From: Nitrospirales bacterium
GTDB taxonomy: Bacteria > Nitrospirota > Nitrospiria > Nitrospirales > UBA8639
Reading direction: 5' to 3'
Assembly: GCA_031315865.1 (NCBI GenBank)
Contig: JALDRJ010000002.1
Coordinates: forward strand, 765,147-829,146
Length of the DNA stretch: 64,000 nt
Notes under the pieces: model-generated
Databases searched by the model: none
The model's input: only the letters and a program-made list of their open reading frames with translations
What the model was told of the DNA's origin: nothing
Program-made: the position numbers and the translations under genes
Part shown: positions 52,276-62,904 of the stretch, piece by piece
Layout: every line of letters starts with the position of its first letter
Position numbering within the stretch: the first letter of the stretch is position 1

Positions 52276-54054
52276 ATGCATACTGACTATCCGCGCGACC
52301 ATGATCACGATACGGACGCACCGCCGGTCGATCTCGATCAAAAACTCCGCATCCTTCCGAGCCAGCCCGGCGTGTATCTCTTCAAGAATGCCAAAGATGA
52401 GATCCTGTACATCGGAAAGGCTGCGGTCTTATCGGATCGTGTGCGATCGTATTTTCAAACGAGGGCAGACTTCTCACCAAAAATCTCCGTATTAAGTTCC
52501 CTCATCCGGGACATCGAGACCATTGTCACGCAATCCGAGCTCGAAGCGCTGCTCCTCGAAAGCAACCTGATCAAACGGCATCGCCCACGGTTCAATGTTG
52601 TCCTGCGAGACGACAAACAATATCCCTATCTTCGATTGCCCATCAAAGAGGATTTTCCTCGGCTGTCGATCGTCCGACGAGTCAAACGGGATCATGCGCT
52701 ATATTTCGGCCCTTACGTTCCCACTGGAGCCATGCGGGAAACGATAAAAATTATTCGCAAGGTCTTTCCTCTGGCAACCTGCGCCATCGATATCGATGGC
52801 ACCGCGGACCGAGCATGTTTAGAATTCGAGATCAAACGCTGCATGGCCCCCTGCACGGGCAATCAGAGCAAAGAGGAATATCATCGCATCGTCAAACACG
52901 TCTGCCTGTTCTTGGAGGGTCGCGATCGCGAACTCGTCGACTCTCTCCGTTCGGACATGTACGCGGCCGCGGATCGAGAAGAGTTCGAAACAGCCGCTCG
53001 ATTACGGGATCGCATCGCTCGTGTTGAAAAGACGCTTGAAAAGCAACGTATTACGCAGGTCGGCGCCATTGATCAAGATGTATTCGGCATCGCTCGATCT
53101 GGATCCGCCATTGACCTGCAATTGCTGTTCGTTCGAGGGGGCTTGCTCATCGGCCGGAAGGACTTTTTCTGGAATGATGGCCAGGACGCGACTGACGCGG
53201 AACTGATCCGATCGACGATTGAACAGTTCTACAACAAAGACATGCTGCCACCCAAGGAACTCTTGGTCCCCACCAGGTTCGCCGACCAAGATCTCGTGAA
53301 AACATGGTTGAGCGAGAAAAAAGGTCAACCGGTAAGAATTCTGGTTCCGGCGCGGGGTGCGAAACATGATCTGATTACATTGGCCCGAGAAAATGCGACC
53401 GTGGCACTCGACCATCATTTGCACAAGCAAAACAAAGAACAAATTGCACGTCGAGAGCTACAAGGCCTGCTCCACCTTCCCCAAGAACCCATGCGAATCG
53501 AGGGATTTGACATTTCCAATACCATGGGGACGAATTCCGTCGCCTCCATGGTCGTCTGGGAAGACGGCAAGATGAACAAGTCTGACTACCGACGCTTCAA
53601 GATTCAGACTGTCGAAGGGGCCAATGATTTTGCCAGTATCGAGGAGGTGATTACACGTCGCTACGGCGGGACTCTGGCAGAGAAGAGCGACAAAGCCCTG
53701 CCATTGCCTGATGTCATCCTCATTGACGGGGGACAAGGACAGCTGAACGCCGCAGTCAGGGCTCTACAAAAACTCCAACTTTCACGAACGCCTGTATTCG
53801 GCTTGGCCAAAGCGAAAGGTCAGAAAGAGGAACGCATATACCGCCCAGGCGACTCCTCCCCTATTGTGTTACCTCGAGATTCACAAATCAGCCGCCTAGT
53901 ACAAACTATTCGTGACGAAGCGCACCGATTTGCTATCCGCTATCATCGTCGACTTCGTTCTCAATCCATCATCCCCCTTCAATCGACACGACGCCGGAAC
54001 GTTTCGCGCCAACGAACCGGAACAACAGAGCAAGGGTCGGAAGACAAACGATGA
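52276..54054 (+). CDS. uvrC: UvrC excinuclease subunit lacking the usual C-terminal HhH domain
   Basis: 592 residues. N-terminal GIY-YIG nuclease domain (LPSQPGVYLFKNAKDEILYI, then GKAAVLSDRVRSYF), the Cys cluster region (CLEFEIKRCMAPCTG), a UVR domain (YAAADREEFETAARLRDRIA) and the RNase-H-like C-terminal nuclease (IEGFDISNTMGTNSVASMVV, VILIDGGQGQLNAAVRALQK, QTIRDEAHRFAIRYHRRL). After this the family normally has a helix-hairpin-helix pair of about 55 residues; here there is only a basic tail of about 35 residues (RRRNVSRQRTGTTEQGSEDK). It makes the dual incisions in nucleotide-excision repair. Whether the missing domain affects damage choice is unknown. Confidence 0.93.
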   Translation: MHTDYPRDHDHDTDAPPVDLDQKLRILPSQPGVYLFKNAKDEILYIGKAAVLSDRVRSYFQTRADFSPKISVLSSLIRDIETIVTQSELEALLLESNLIKRHRPRFNVVLRDDKQYPYLRLPIKEDFPRLSIVRRVKRDHALYFGPYVPTGAMRETIKIIRKVFPLATCAIDIDGTADRACLEFEIKRCMAPCTGNQSKEEYHRIVKHVCLFLEGRDRELVDSLRSDMYAAADREEFETAARLRDRIARVEKTLEKQRITQVGAIDQDVFGIARSGSAIDLQLLFVRGGLLIGRKDFFWNDGQDATDAELIRSTIEQFYNKDMLPPKELLVPTRFADQDLVKTWLSEKKGQPVRILVPARGAKHDLITLARENATVALDHHLHKQNKEQIARRELQGLLHLPQEPMRIEGFDISNTMGTNSVASMVVWEDGKMNKSDYRRFKIQTVEGANDFASIEEVITRRYGGTLAEKSDKALPLPDVILIDGGQGQLNAAVRALQKLQLSRTPVFGLAKAKGQKEERIYRPGDSSPIVLPRDSQISRLVQTIRDEAHRFAIRYHRRLRSQSIIPLQSTRRRNVSRQRTGTTEQGSEDKR

Positions 54055-54199
54055 TTATCGTGAGTCGTGAGGTCACAACAATTTCCGCCATACACATTTT
54101 TTATTTTTCACGGTCTGCGGCGGCGTCTATTGACTCCTTACCCCTACACTCCTTACGTTTCACTCATCTAGAAGTGAGATCGACCACCTCTTTAATATT

Positions 54200-54457
54200 A
54201 TGCTAACCAACCATCCTCTCCTAGCGTGGACAATCAGCATTTTGTTTTCCCTCTTGGCGATCTCCTTCGTCATTCAATTGGTCGATGATGCCGGGGATCC
54301 AATCGTGTTGGATCCAAATCACAAACTCGAACTTCCTCCCCCTCCACAATCCATGTACCAAATAGGAAAAGAGTCCCAACGCCCACCAACACGGACTGAT
54401 CAAAAGACATCCCCCTCCATAAAACAACACCCAGAAAAGAACGCCATCAATCCGTAA
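54200..54457 (+). CDS. Small membrane-anchored protein of unknown function
   Basis: 85 residues. One N-terminal transmembrane helix (TISILFSLLAISFVIQLV) precedes a polar, Pro-rich tail (LELPPPPQSMYQIGKESQRP, QKTSPSIKQHPEKN) that should be flexible. No family recognised and no clear ribosome-binding site. It lies 145 bases after uvrC on the same strand. It may be a real small protein or a chance frame; the balanced start and membrane helix tip slightly to real. Confidence 0.45.
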   Translation: MLTNHPLLAWTISILFSLLAISFVIQLVDDAGDPIVLDPNHKLELPPPPQSMYQIGKESQRPPTRTDQKTSPSIKQHPEKNAINP

Positions 54458-54788
54458 CGAACCACGATCTCATCCCCTTGACGGTTTCTAAACTCTCTAA
54501 TCCAGCGCACCTTAAGAAATTCAGGCTATATCCCGACAAAGACGACAATACGTCTCCAAAGCTTGAGCCGTGACTCTCGACAGGACGTTACCCCACAAGA
54601 GCCATAAGCGATGGGCTGTGAATGAGTCTTTTGATAGCCATCAATACATTGTTTCTTGCGCACATCAAACTTCTGGTCCACCTAATTCTAAACCGGATCA
54701 ATTGAAACCCTCTTCATGTTTGAGGCAGACAATCTTGAACCATTCGTAGCGTCCATCGCGCCACTCATGGAAATCCCATTCAACGCTC
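54458..54788. other. Intergenic region upstream of the cytoplasmic hybrid kinase
   Basis: About 330 bases before the large hybrid kinase. I see no gene, strong hairpin or repeat. The kinase promoter presumably lies here; I cannot place its boxes. Confidence 0.4.
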
Positions 54789-57700
54789 ATGAGTGATCAT
54801 CATCCCAACTTCACCCAATATCAATCGTTTGATTACCTGCCTGACGGGATCTGCATTATCCAAAAGAATTGGCTTATCAGATATTGGAATCTTACGCTTC
54901 AAGAATGGACCGGGCTTTCTAAGGCATCCGTCGAAAACAAGTCACTCCCATCGCTATTCCCTCATTTAGTCAGGACGCAATGGATTTCTCGGCTGAGTCC
55001 CTTGTTTCAAGGTGGCTCTCCCGTCACATTTGAACCTGGACTCGCCCCTCCCATTTTCCCATCCCTGCTTTCTGGAGGCCAACCTCGCATTCAACACACG
55101 ATCGCCAAGGCCATACGAACTTCAGATGACCAGGAGTGGGAGATATTGATCACGACGCGAGATGTGTCAGGCTTGCCGGAAAATCTTTACGGGGGAGACA
55201 AGTCTCAAACGCGCACCCTTCAGAAAATTGACCTACCTTCAGAATCGCAAGGCAGTCGGTCGACTCATGAAAATTGGCTGGCTATCGTTGCGAACAATAT
55301 CCCGGCACTGATCGCGTATTTTGACTCGACATGTCGCTATCAATTTGCCAATCAACGCTATTTGGATTTTTTCCAGTTGACAGAAGATCAAATAATCGGA
55401 AAACACGCTCGAGACATTCTTCCGGAAGACGTGTACGAACAGACGGTCAAAAACCAGGTAGATCGAGCTACAGATAGAAAACAGACCAGATTTCAAATCA
55501 AAATAAAGGATGGCGTAGGTCGCCAACGCTGGATAGAGCTAACCTATGGACCATATCATGATCTCCATGGGCGATTTCTGGGATTCTTTGCCGTCATGCT
55601 GGACATTCATGAACGAAAATGTGCTGAAGAAGAATTGCGCAACTTATCAGATCGTCTACAGCTGGCCACCCAATCAGCTCATATAGGTATTTGGGAGTGG
55701 GACATTCATTCGAATGTTCTTACCTGGGATGAACAGATGTTCAGGATATTCGCGGTAGATAGAAAAGCGGTAGATAGAAAACACGTTAACGGCTGCTATA
55801 ACTACTGGCGTCAAACCGTGGTCCCGGAGGATCTCCCAGCGGTCGAGGCGATAATCCAATCGGCATTACAGGACCGAACAGCGTTTCAGACAGAATTTCG
55901 CATTAGATGGCCGGATCAATCGATTCACTATATCCAGGCTTACGGCATCATTCAATACGATCACCAACATGAACCTGTTCGCCTGATCGGGGTCAACTGG
56001 GATATTACCCGGGATAAAAAAGTGGATGAACAGTTCCGCCTAGTCGTCGAAGCCGCGCCCAGTGGAATGCTGATGGTCGACAACAAGGGCAACATAGTCT
56101 TGGCGAATCAACAGATTGAAACCATTTTTGGGTATACGCGGGAAGAACTCATGGGACAGTCTGTCGAAATGTTGATACCCAAGCGTTTTCAACGACATCA
56201 TAAGACATACCGAGAGGGATTTTTCATCAAACCACAGACTCGTAGCATGCGATCAGGCGACGGGATACTTGGTCTTCGAAAGAATGGAACGGAATTTTCA
56301 GCAGAAATTGGGCTGAGTCCACTCGTGACAAATCAAGGCACGTTCGTACTTGCCGCGATCTTCGATATCTCTGAACGGAAAAAAATCGAATATCGCATAA
56401 AAGCTGAACACGACATCGCCAAAGCATTGACCGAAGCTTCCTCATTGGATGAGGCAGCTCTTCCTCTTCTCCAAGCCATTTGCGTCAATCTTCAATGGGA
56501 AGTTGGGGCGTTCTGGAAACCTCTTGAACGTGATGAAGAGCTTTTTTGTGTCGGCATGTTTGAAATGACTCCCGATTCTCATCCCACGTTTCGAAAGGAA
56601 ACCTTCAACACGACATTTGCCCCGGGCATTGGCCTGCCAGGCCGTGTCTGGCAGAACGGTAAGCCAGCATGGATCAAAGATGTGACGACAGATATGAATT
56701 TTCCTCGTGCACCGTTCGCAGAGGCCGAAAACCTCCATACGGCAATCGCGTTTCCCATTGAAATGGATGGATATCTATACGGAGTCATGGAATTCTTCTG
56801 TTCAGAGCTCCTTAGTCCAAACACGGACATTTTGGCGATGATGAAAAACATCGGTCGTCACGTTGGTCAATTTGCCAAACGAAGAGACGCCGAACTGAGG
56901 GTCGCGACCAGCGCACATATTTTGGAGCAGCAAAATCGCGATCTTGCCCATGCACGAGATGAAGCGCTTTCAGCGGTCAAGGCGAAATCCGACTTTCTTG
57001 CCACGATGAGTCATGAGATCCGCACGCCCATGAATGGCATCATCGGGATGACTGACTTATTACTGAACACCTCATTAGACGATGAACAATTGGATTTAGC
57101 CAAGACCGTCAAGTCTTCAGGAGAACTTTTACTGAAGATTATCAATGACATCTTGGACTTCTCCAAGACAGAAGCCGGGAAATTAAATCTAGAATCCATT
57201 CCATTTGACCTCCGCTCCTGTATTGAAGAAGTCCTGGATTTGCTCGCGGAACGCGCAGAGGCGAAAGGTCTTGAGCTGATCAGTATCGTCTACGCATCCA
57301 CCCCCACGGCCCTTATCGGAGATCCAGGGAGAATTCGTCAGATCGTGATGAACCTGGTAGGCAATGCTATTAAATTCACTGAAAAAGGCGAAATCGTCTT
57401 GCGGGTTTCCGCCCCTCAGCAACAGGAAGAGTTCGTGCACATTCGAATGGAAGTATCCGACACAGGCATTGGAATGTCCGAGGAGGTCCAAAGCCGTCTC
57501 TTTCAATCCTTTACACAAGCCGACAGTTCAACAACGCGCAAATATGGAGGAACCGGACTTGGGTTGGCCATATGCAAAAAACTCGTGACTCTCATGGGTG
57601 GTGAAATCGGCGTGGACACTTCGCTGGATCAGGGAAGTACATTTTGGTTTACGATTCCTTTGAAACAACAGGACCATGAAACATCAACGTCTGTTGCACC

Positions 57701-59027
57701 TCCCAGCTTTCTTCGGAACATTCGAATCTGCCTCGCCGAAAGTAACGATACGGTCAGATTCCTTATTCGACACTATGTGCAGGATTGGGGATCGGTTTGT
57801 ACAGCCACGGCGACAGGAGCTGAGACAATCGCCAGATTACAAGAAGGTATCACAAGACACGAGCCTTACGAATTGACGATCATCGGACGCCAACTTGACG
57901 ACATGGATGGCATTGAACTCGCCCATTTCATCAAATCCGATCCACGTATCGCCAGTACTCGAATGGTCCTCCTGTCCTCTCTTGGGCAACGGGGAGAGGC
58001 CCGTTCCGCTCAAGATGCCGGATTTTCAGCGTACCTCACAAAACCCGTCAAACAGGAGCAATTGTATAAGTGTTTGACGATGGTCATGGGGAAAACGCAA
58101 TCCGCCACGGATCAAGTGGAAGCCACGACAACATCTCTGATCACCAGACACACACTGATGGAAGATGAAAACCGAAAAAAGATTCGGGTCTTATTAGCTG
58201 AAGACAACGTGGTCAATCAAAAAGTCGCTGGAAAAATGCTCAATAAACTGGGCTATCGCGTCGACATCGTCACAAATGGGAGAGAAGCCATTGAGGCCCT
58301 GGCTCAAGCTTCGTATGACCTCATTTTCATGGATTGTCAGATGCCTGAGATGGATGGGTGGGAAGCCACAAGAAGAATCCGTGCAGTGGAACACGAACAG
58401 CTGAATACGGATGAGGAGTCTGTGTCTCAGGCCTCACGCGTCACATCTCACGTGCCAATTATCGCCATGACGGCGAATGCCATGAAAGGTGACCGGGAAA
58501 AGTGTCTAAATGCGGGCATGGACGATTTCATCTCTAAACCCGTGAAGCTTGAACAATTAGAGGAAACCTTACAGCGATGGACCACTCGAAGCACAGAATC
58601 AGAAGAACGCTCGAATGTCCTGAGTCAAAACCTTTCGTCACCAGCTCCATGCATAGCTCAAGAAGTTCCTCCGTTGGACATGAACGTTCTGGATGAACTT
58701 CGTGCATTGGGAGGGGAGGAAGACCCTGAATTTTTCTCTTCAGTGATCGATCAATTTCTGGAAGACATCCCTCCCCATCTCGATGCGATTCGTCAAGCCA
58801 TCGAACAACATGATGCCGATTCCCTGATGAAAGCCGCACACGGGTTTAAAGGGAGTTGCCGGTACATCGGCGCCAAGCCATTGGCCGATCTCTGCTTTAG
58901 CCTTGAACAGCTGGGGAGGCAAGGGACGACGGAGGGAACCGATTCTCTTCTTGAACAGTTTGACGCCGAACTTTTTCGCGTCCAACGAGCATTACAATCG
59001 GAACACCAAATTCAGATTCGTTCCTAA
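54789..59027 (+). CDS. Soluble PAS(4)-GAF hybrid histidine kinase with a degenerate and an intact receiver and Hpt
   Basis: 1412 residues with no membrane helix. Order: PAS 1 (10-125; [20 protein letters not shown]), PAS 2 (160-280; [20 protein letters not shown]), PAS 3 (285-412; [20 protein letters not shown]), PAS 4 (417-530; [20 protein letters not shown]), GAF (540-700; [20 protein letters not shown]), HisKA with His742, HATPase (NLVGNAIKF, 854-862), receiver 1 (978-1095), receiver 2 with Asp1182, and Hpt with His1351. Receiver 1 has Gly1033 where the phosphoacceptor Asp belongs ([12 protein letters not shown]) and Ala-Glu where the acidic pocket has Asp-Asp (CLAESND). The relay therefore probably runs His742-Asp1182-His1351. 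PAS 3 carries a five-residue tandem duplication ([10 protein letters not shown]). Signal unknown; it should sense cytoplasmic ligands or redox. Confidence 0.93.
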   Translation: MSDHHPNFTQYQSFDYLPDGICIIQKNWLIRYWNLTLQEWTGLSKASVENKSLPSLFPHLVRTQWISRLSPLFQGGSPVTFEPGLAPPIFPSLLSGGQPRIQHTIAKAIRTSDDQEWEILITTRDVSGLPENLYGGDKSQTRTLQKIDLPSESQGSRSTHENWLAIVANNIPALIAYFDSTCRYQFANQRYLDFFQLTEDQIIGKHARDILPEDVYEQTVKNQVDRATDRKQTRFQIKIKDGVGRQRWIELTYGPYHDLHGRFLGFFAVMLDIHERKCAEEELRNLSDRLQLATQSAHIGIWEWDIHSNVLTWDEQMFRIFAVDRKAVDRKHVNGCYNYWRQTVVPEDLPAVEAIIQSALQDRTAFQTEFRIRWPDQSIHYIQAYGIIQYDHQHEPVRLIGVNWDITRDKKVDEQFRLVVEAAPSGMLMVDNKGNIVLANQQIETIFGYTREELMGQSVEMLIPKRFQRHHKTYREGFFIKPQTRSMRSGDGILGLRKNGTEFSAEIGLSPLVTNQGTFVLAAIFDISERKKIEYRIKAEHDIAKALTEASSLDEAALPLLQAICVNLQWEVGAFWKPLERDEELFCVGMFEMTPDSHPTFRKETFNTTFAPGIGLPGRVWQNGKPAWIKDVTTDMNFPRAPFAEAENLHTAIAFPIEMDGYLYGVMEFFCSELLSPNTDILAMMKNIGRHVGQFAKRRDAELRVATSAHILEQQNRDLAHARDEALSAVKAKSDFLATMSHEIRTPMNGIIGMTDLLLNTSLDDEQLDLAKTVKSSGELLLKIINDILDFSKTEAGKLNLESIPFDLRSCIEEVLDLLAERAEAKGLELISIVYASTPTALIGDPGRIRQIVMNLVGNAIKFTEKGEIVLRVSAPQQQEEFVHIRMEVSDTGIGMSEEVQSRLFQSFTQADSSTTRKYGGTGLGLAICKKLVTLMGGEIGVDTSLDQGSTFWFTIPLKQQDHETSTSVAPPSFLRNIRICLAESNDTVRFLIRHYVQDWGSVCTATATGAETIARLQEGITRHEPYELTIIGRQLDDMDGIELAHFIKSDPRIASTRMVLLSSLGQRGEARSAQDAGFSAYLTKPVKQEQLYKCLTMVMGKTQSATDQVEATTTSLITRHTLMEDENRKKIRVLLAEDNVVNQKVAGKMLNKLGYRVDIVTNGREAIEALAQASYDLIFMDCQMPEMDGWEATRRIRAVEHEQLNTDEESVSQASRVTSHVPIIAMTANAMKGDREKCLNAGMDDFISKPVKLEQLEETLQRWTTRSTESEERSNVLSQNLSSPAPCIAQEVPPLDMNVLDELRALGGEEDPEFFSSVIDQFLEDIPPHLDAIRQAIEQHDADSLMKAAHGFKGSCRYIGAKPLADLCFSLEQLGRQGTTEGTDSLLEQFDAELFRVQRALQSEHQIQIRS

Positions 59028-59105
59028 CTTGTACTCTCGCAACTGGACACCATTTTCCCTCTACCTTTGATCTGTCGATTCAAACTCTCTAAATCTGAGC
59101 GAACT

Positions 59106-59237
59106 ACTAATCCGCTGAGCCATGAGATGACAACCATACCCTGGCTCAGCCACGCAATTCGACGATCCGTGTCTGCTGGAACCTGGCTGAGGTCATGTGA
59201 GTTACTGAACAGACCTGTTGTTTGTTAGCGGATTAGT
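59106..59237. repeat. Nested inverted repeats in an intergenic region
   Basis: Two perfect inverted repeats lie between the kinase stop and panC: ACTAATCCGCT (59106-59116) with AGCGGATTAGT (59227-59237), and GCTGAGCCA (59114-59122) with TGGCTCAGC (59142-59150). They overlap by three bases at the left arm, so the two stems cannot form together. It may be the outer ends of a small mobile element, a terminator pair for the convergent genes or an RNA switch. No T-run follows either stem. Confidence 0.45.
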
Positions 59238-59258
59238 CGACCGCATGACTCATCCGGA

Positions 59259-60110
59259 TTATCTGGAGATCTGGACGAGCAGGTTATCAAGCAATCGCAC
59301 CTTTCCAAGGCGAATAGCTCCAAGCAAGACCATCTTTCCTTGCGCATGCTTGAGCGGTTCAAGGGTGTCAGCATGGCACACGGCTAAATAATCGACCTTG
59401 GCATGCGACTCGTCCTCGACCACCCTCCTCATGAGTGCCTCAATCCGGGAAACGGACGCCGCACCTCGTTGAATCGCCGACTTCCCTGCCTGAAGAGCCT
59501 GGTAGAGAAGGGGAGCCCGTTGACGTGCGTGTTCCGACAAGTATTTATTCCGAGAACTTAGGGCTAATCCGTCCGCTTCGCGTATTGTGGGACAACGCAC
59601 AATTTGCACATCGTGGTTCAAATCTTCGACCATACGCCGGACAATACAGAGTTGTTGATAATCTTTTTGACCGAAGTAGGCACAATCCGGTTTCACCAGA
59701 TGAAACAGCTTTGTCACCACGGTCGTGACCCCTTGGAAATGCGTGTTGCGTTGAGCGCCTTCCCAGCGTTGCCCCAAATGATTGACCGTGACGAATGTTT
59801 GAAAATCCGATGAATAGAGGTCTTGGCGCTTGGGAATAAAGACGGCGTCTATCCTCTCGTTCCGACATATGGCGATGTCCGCTCGTCGAGGACGGGGATA
59901 CTCATCCAGATCTTCCGTCGGACTGAATTGCAATGGATTGACGAAGATACTGACCACCACATTCTGGCACGAACGTCTGGCTCGCTTCATAAGAGACCGG
60001 TGCCCTGCATGCAATGCCCCCATCGTTGGGACAAAACCAAGAAGCGCGTCCTCCACATGGCGTTGTTTCCGCCATCGACGAAGAGCGTTGACTGACCGGA
60101 GTATTTTCAT
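59259..60110 (-). CDS. panC: Pantothenate synthetase (pantoate-beta-alanine ligase)
   Basis: 283 residues from the ATG at 60110, overlapping the folK stop by four bases; the longer frame from 60137 is a run-on. Hallmarks: VPTMGALHAGHRSLMKRARR (ATP site HAGH), VVVSIFVNPLQFSPTEDLDE, YPRPRRADI, FQGVTTVVTKLFHLVKPDCA, YFGQKDYQQLCIVRRMVEDL and DGLALSSRNKYLS. It joins pantoate and beta-alanine to pantothenate on the way to coenzyme A. Coupled to folK, which is common in some lineages. Confidence 0.95.
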   Translation of the reverse strand: MKILRSVNALRRWRKQRHVEDALLGFVPTMGALHAGHRSLMKRARRSCQNVVVSIFVNPLQFSPTEDLDEYPRPRRADIAICRNERIDAVFIPKRQDLYSSDFQTFVTVNHLGQRWEGAQRNTHFQGVTTVVTKLFHLVKPDCAYFGQKDYQQLCIVRRMVEDLNHDVQIVRCPTIREADGLALSSRNKYLSEHARQRAPLLYQALQAGKSAIQRGAASVSRIEALMRRVVEDESHAKVDYLAVCHADTLEPLKHAQGKMVLLGAIRLGKVRLLDNLLVQISR

Positions 60111-60664
60111 GCCGTACGCGGAGGGGGAGAAACGCAAGACGGGCGATTCCCATAACGTGAGCCGGGAACCAGGTCTAAACGCCGAACATCCGACGAATCA
60201 TCGACTGCGCGGAGAAGATCCAGCGTTGATTGATTGAGAAGTGGATGATTCCACTCTGGGTCGATTTCGACTAACGGTTCCAACACGAATCGGCGGAGAT
60301 GAAGTCGTGGATGAGGAATCGTGAGGCCTGGTTCATCGATTATCTTCCGACCATAAAACAGAATATCTAGATCCATGGTCCGTGGACCGTTCCGGTTCTC
60401 TTGATCACGCCCGAGCGCTCTTTCGGTCTCCTGGCAAATTTCGAAGAGCCTCTGAACAGAAAGCCCAGTCTCGACTGTCACCACGCCATTGTAAAACCAG
60501 GTTTGGCCCAGCCGACCTTCCGAATCTACCGGTTGCGTTTCGTAGTATGACGACACGCCGACTAACTGAGACTGTGGTAGCAATCCCATGAGCGCGATGG
60601 CCCGATCGCAAAACTCTTGTCGATCGCCGACGTTAGAGCCAAATCCAATGAACGCCGTTTCCAT
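60107..60664 (-). CDS. folK: HPPK, folate pathway pyrophosphokinase
   Basis: 185 residues from the ATG at 60664 (the family begins TAFIGFGSNVGDRQEFCDRA); three codons upstream another ATG is in frame. It has GVSSYYETQPVDSEGRLGQT, WFYNGVVTVETGLSVQRLFE and the signature ALGRDQENRNGPRTMDLDIL with the Asp-x-Asp magnesium site, then IPHPRLHLRRFVLEPLVEID. It pyrophosphorylates 6-hydroxymethyl-7,8-dihydropterin with ATP in folate synthesis. The stop overlaps panC. The C-terminal tail of about 30 residues after the core has no match I recognise. Confidence 0.95.
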   Translation of the reverse strand: METAFIGFGSNVGDRQEFCDRAIALMGLLPQSQLVGVSSYYETQPVDSEGRLGQTWFYNGVVTVETGLSVQRLFEICQETERALGRDQENRNGPRTMDLDILFYGRKIIDEPGLTIPHPRLHLRRFVLEPLVEIDPEWNHPLLNQSTLDLLRAVDDSSDVRRLDLVPGSRYGNRPSCVSPPPRTA

Positions 60665-60724
60665 AGACCACACACAATACTGGAGAGAAACGAGGCAGGA
60701 AAGCCTGACACCTTCTTCTAGTAG

Positions 60725-61900
60725 TTACCAGCCTATCTTCTGCATCCGATCGACGGCTTCCGCCAGCCGTTCTTTCGGCGTGGTCACCGTCATACGAATA
60801 TACCCTTCACCAGGATCTCCAAACCCGTTACCCGGAGTCGTTACGATACCAGCCTTTTCGATTAAATGAGCGGTAAATGAGGCCGATGTGAACCCTTTCG
60901 GGACCTCAATCCACACATAAAACGCCGCCGCAGGATTATTGAGAGTCAATCCAAGACGTTGTAGGCCTGGGACGAGAACATCACGTCGCTCCTGATAAAT
61001 CTTTCGAAGGCCGTCAGTCAGTTGGTCATCAGATTCTAGAGCCGTAATACCAGCCTCCTGAATCGCCTGGAAAACCCCTGAGTCAATATTGGTTTTAACT
61101 TTCCCTAGGCCGGCGATGACATCTTTGTTTCCGACCGCAAACCCGATTCGCCATCCAGTCATATTAAAGGTCTTCGACAATGAATGAAATTCGATACCCA
61201 CATCCATCGCGCCTTCGGCTTCGAGAAAGCTGGGCGGCCGTTTCCCATCATAATAAATCTCCGTGTAGGCCGCATCATGGCAGACAATGATGTGATGCTC
61301 CTGGGCAAACTCCACAACACGTCGAAAGAAGCCTTTCTCGTACACGACGGACGTCGGATTATTCGGAGAATTTAAAAACATCATTTTGGCCTTTCGGGCC
61401 ACGTCCTTGGGAATCGCATCCAAATCCGGGAGAAATCCATTCTGCTTCACGAGTGGCATGATGTGGGCAATGCCTCCGGCAAAACTCGTGGCCACTGGAT
61501 ACACTGGATACCCTGGGCTGGGAATTAAGACGACATCTCCAGGATTGATGAACGCCATGGGAACATGGCCAATCCCTTCTTTTGACCCGATCAAAGTGAC
61601 GATTTCAGACTTTGGATCAGCATTCACCCCAAATCGCTGCTTGTACCAGCCGGCAACAGCTGTACGAAACGATATCATGCCGTCGTAGGAAGGATATTGA
61701 TGGTGTTTGGGGTCTTCTGCAGCTTGTTTAAGGCGCTCGATAATCGGAGCCGGCGTCGGCAAATCGGGATCCCCTATGCCCAAATTGATGATATCCATCC
61801 CCCTTTCAATCGCCCGTCGTTTCATCTCATCAATCGCCGCGAATAAGTACGGCGGTAAGGTTCGAATACGATCGGCGTACGTGATAGGAAATCCGCCCAT
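60725..61900 (-). CDS. dapL: LL-diaminopimelate aminotransferase
   Basis: 391 residues. AAAGGAG about 11 bases upstream decides the ATG at 61900; the longer frame to 61987 has no support. Sequence of the class I/II PLP aminotransferases of DapL type: YADRIRTLPPYLFAAIDEMK, IINLGIGDPDLPTPAPIIER, YPSYDGMISFRTAVAGWYKQ, NSPNNPTSVVYEKGFFRRVV, CHDAAYTEIYYDGKRPPSFL, and PLP Lys in SLSKTFNMTGWRIGFAVGN. DapL turns tetrahydrodipicolinate into LL-diaminopimelate in one step and marks the aminotransferase variant of lysine and peptidoglycan synthesis. A general aminotransferase is the main alternative. Confidence 0.88.
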   Translation of the reverse strand: MGGFPITYADRIRTLPPYLFAAIDEMKRRAIERGMDIINLGIGDPDLPTPAPIIERLKQAAEDPKHHQYPSYDGMISFRTAVAGWYKQRFGVNADPKSEIVTLIGSKEGIGHVPMAFINPGDVVLIPSPGYPVYPVATSFAGGIAHIMPLVKQNGFLPDLDAIPKDVARKAKMMFLNSPNNPTSVVYEKGFFRRVVEFAQEHHIIVCHDAAYTEIYYDGKRPPSFLEAEGAMDVGIEFHSLSKTFNMTGWRIGFAVGNKDVIAGLGKVKTNIDSGVFQAIQEAGITALESDDQLTDGLRKIYQERRDVLVPGLQRLGLTLNNPAAAFYVWIEVPKGFTSASFTAHLIEKAGIVTTPGNGFGDPGEGYIRMTVTTPKERLAEAVDRMQKIGW

Positions 61901-62082
61901 GAATGCACACTCCTTTCTTATCCTTGGAAGTACCGTAACGTGTATCTCGTCACACACAATCCCGTTTCGCCTGTTCGTCCCGATCAACGAGGCGATGCAG
62001 GCCTATGCACGTTACTCCAGGAACAAGGGCCTAATCAAGAAGCTCAGGGTAAACGGCTCGGGGACTATGTAAGAAAACCCTC

Positions 62083-62769
62083 TTAAAGAGACGCTGACGT
62101 TAAGTGTGTGATCAATCGATCGGCGCAGGCATGCAGTTGAGGAAATGCTGGCAGGGCGCGTGACATTATCGCTTCTGGAGAAAGACCGCTGCGCGTCACA
62201 TCGTCTGGACATTGTTGACAGAGTTCCTGGACACCCGTCGCATCCAGCTCAAGGTGAAATAACAACGCATAGACGCTGGTGCCATAGCGATATGCCTGCA
62301 CGGGATCGCGTTCGGATCCAGCAAGATGTACCGTGTTAGGAGGAAGCTCAAATCCTTCTCCGTGCCATTGGAATACATCAAATTTCCGAGGCATCGTCTT
62401 GAAGACAGGGTCTTCTTGCCCTTCTTCACTCAATATGATCGGCATCATGCCAATCTCAAAATGGTCACGAGGCGTGACGGGATTGCCCATTGCCTGTGTC
62501 AGCAATTGCGACCCCAAACATACACCCACGATTGGAATATTTTTTGACAGAGCCGCTTGTACGTACACGAGCTCTTCTGACAACCATGGATCTGAATCAT
62601 TCACCGACATGGGCCCGCCCATGAGCAATAAAAAGTCACCCAGCTCGGGAGGAAGCCCGTGTTCTGGAACAAGTTGCCGTAAGACTTGATAGCCCTGCCG
62701 CTCCAGCGAAGCCTGAAAGACTCCAGGACCTTCAAAGGGCACATGCATGAGACAATGTGCGGTCTTCAT
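62083..62769 (-). CDS. Class I glutamine amidotransferase-like protein
   Basis: About 228 residues from the ATG at 62769 (the frame goes back to 62826; no clear ribosome-binding site). A triad-type amidotransferase fold: LLLMGGPMSVNDSDPWLSEE, nucleophile Cys in IVGVCLGSQLLTQAMG and His-Glu in FQWHGEGFELPPNTVHLAGS, AYRYGTSVYALLFHLELDAT. It is a stand-alone domain of the GMP-synthase/YfeJ-like group and could hydrolyse gamma-glutamyl bonds or donate ammonia to an unknown partner. It lies between dapL and a methyltransferase without obvious operon links. Confidence 0.85.
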   Translation of the reverse strand: MKTAHCLMHVPFEGPGVFQASLERQGYQVLRQLVPEHGLPPELGDFLLLMGGPMSVNDSDPWLSEELVYVQAALSKNIPIVGVCLGSQLLTQAMGNPVTPRDHFEIGMMPIILSEEGQEDPVFKTMPRKFDVFQWHGEGFELPPNTVHLAGSERDPVQAYRYGTSVYALLFHLELDATGVQELCQQCPDDVTRSGLSPEAIMSRALPAFPQLHACADRLITHLTSASL

Positions 62770-62904
62770 GAATACAACGTTGAACAATTCCCGGCACGAA
62801 GCGCGTAGGACGAGAGTTCCATCCAATAAAGTGTTCAGACCGACAATGTGTTTAGGTACAGTCGGTTTGAACGGAACCAGGCAAAGTGTGGAGTGTGAAG
62901 CAGG

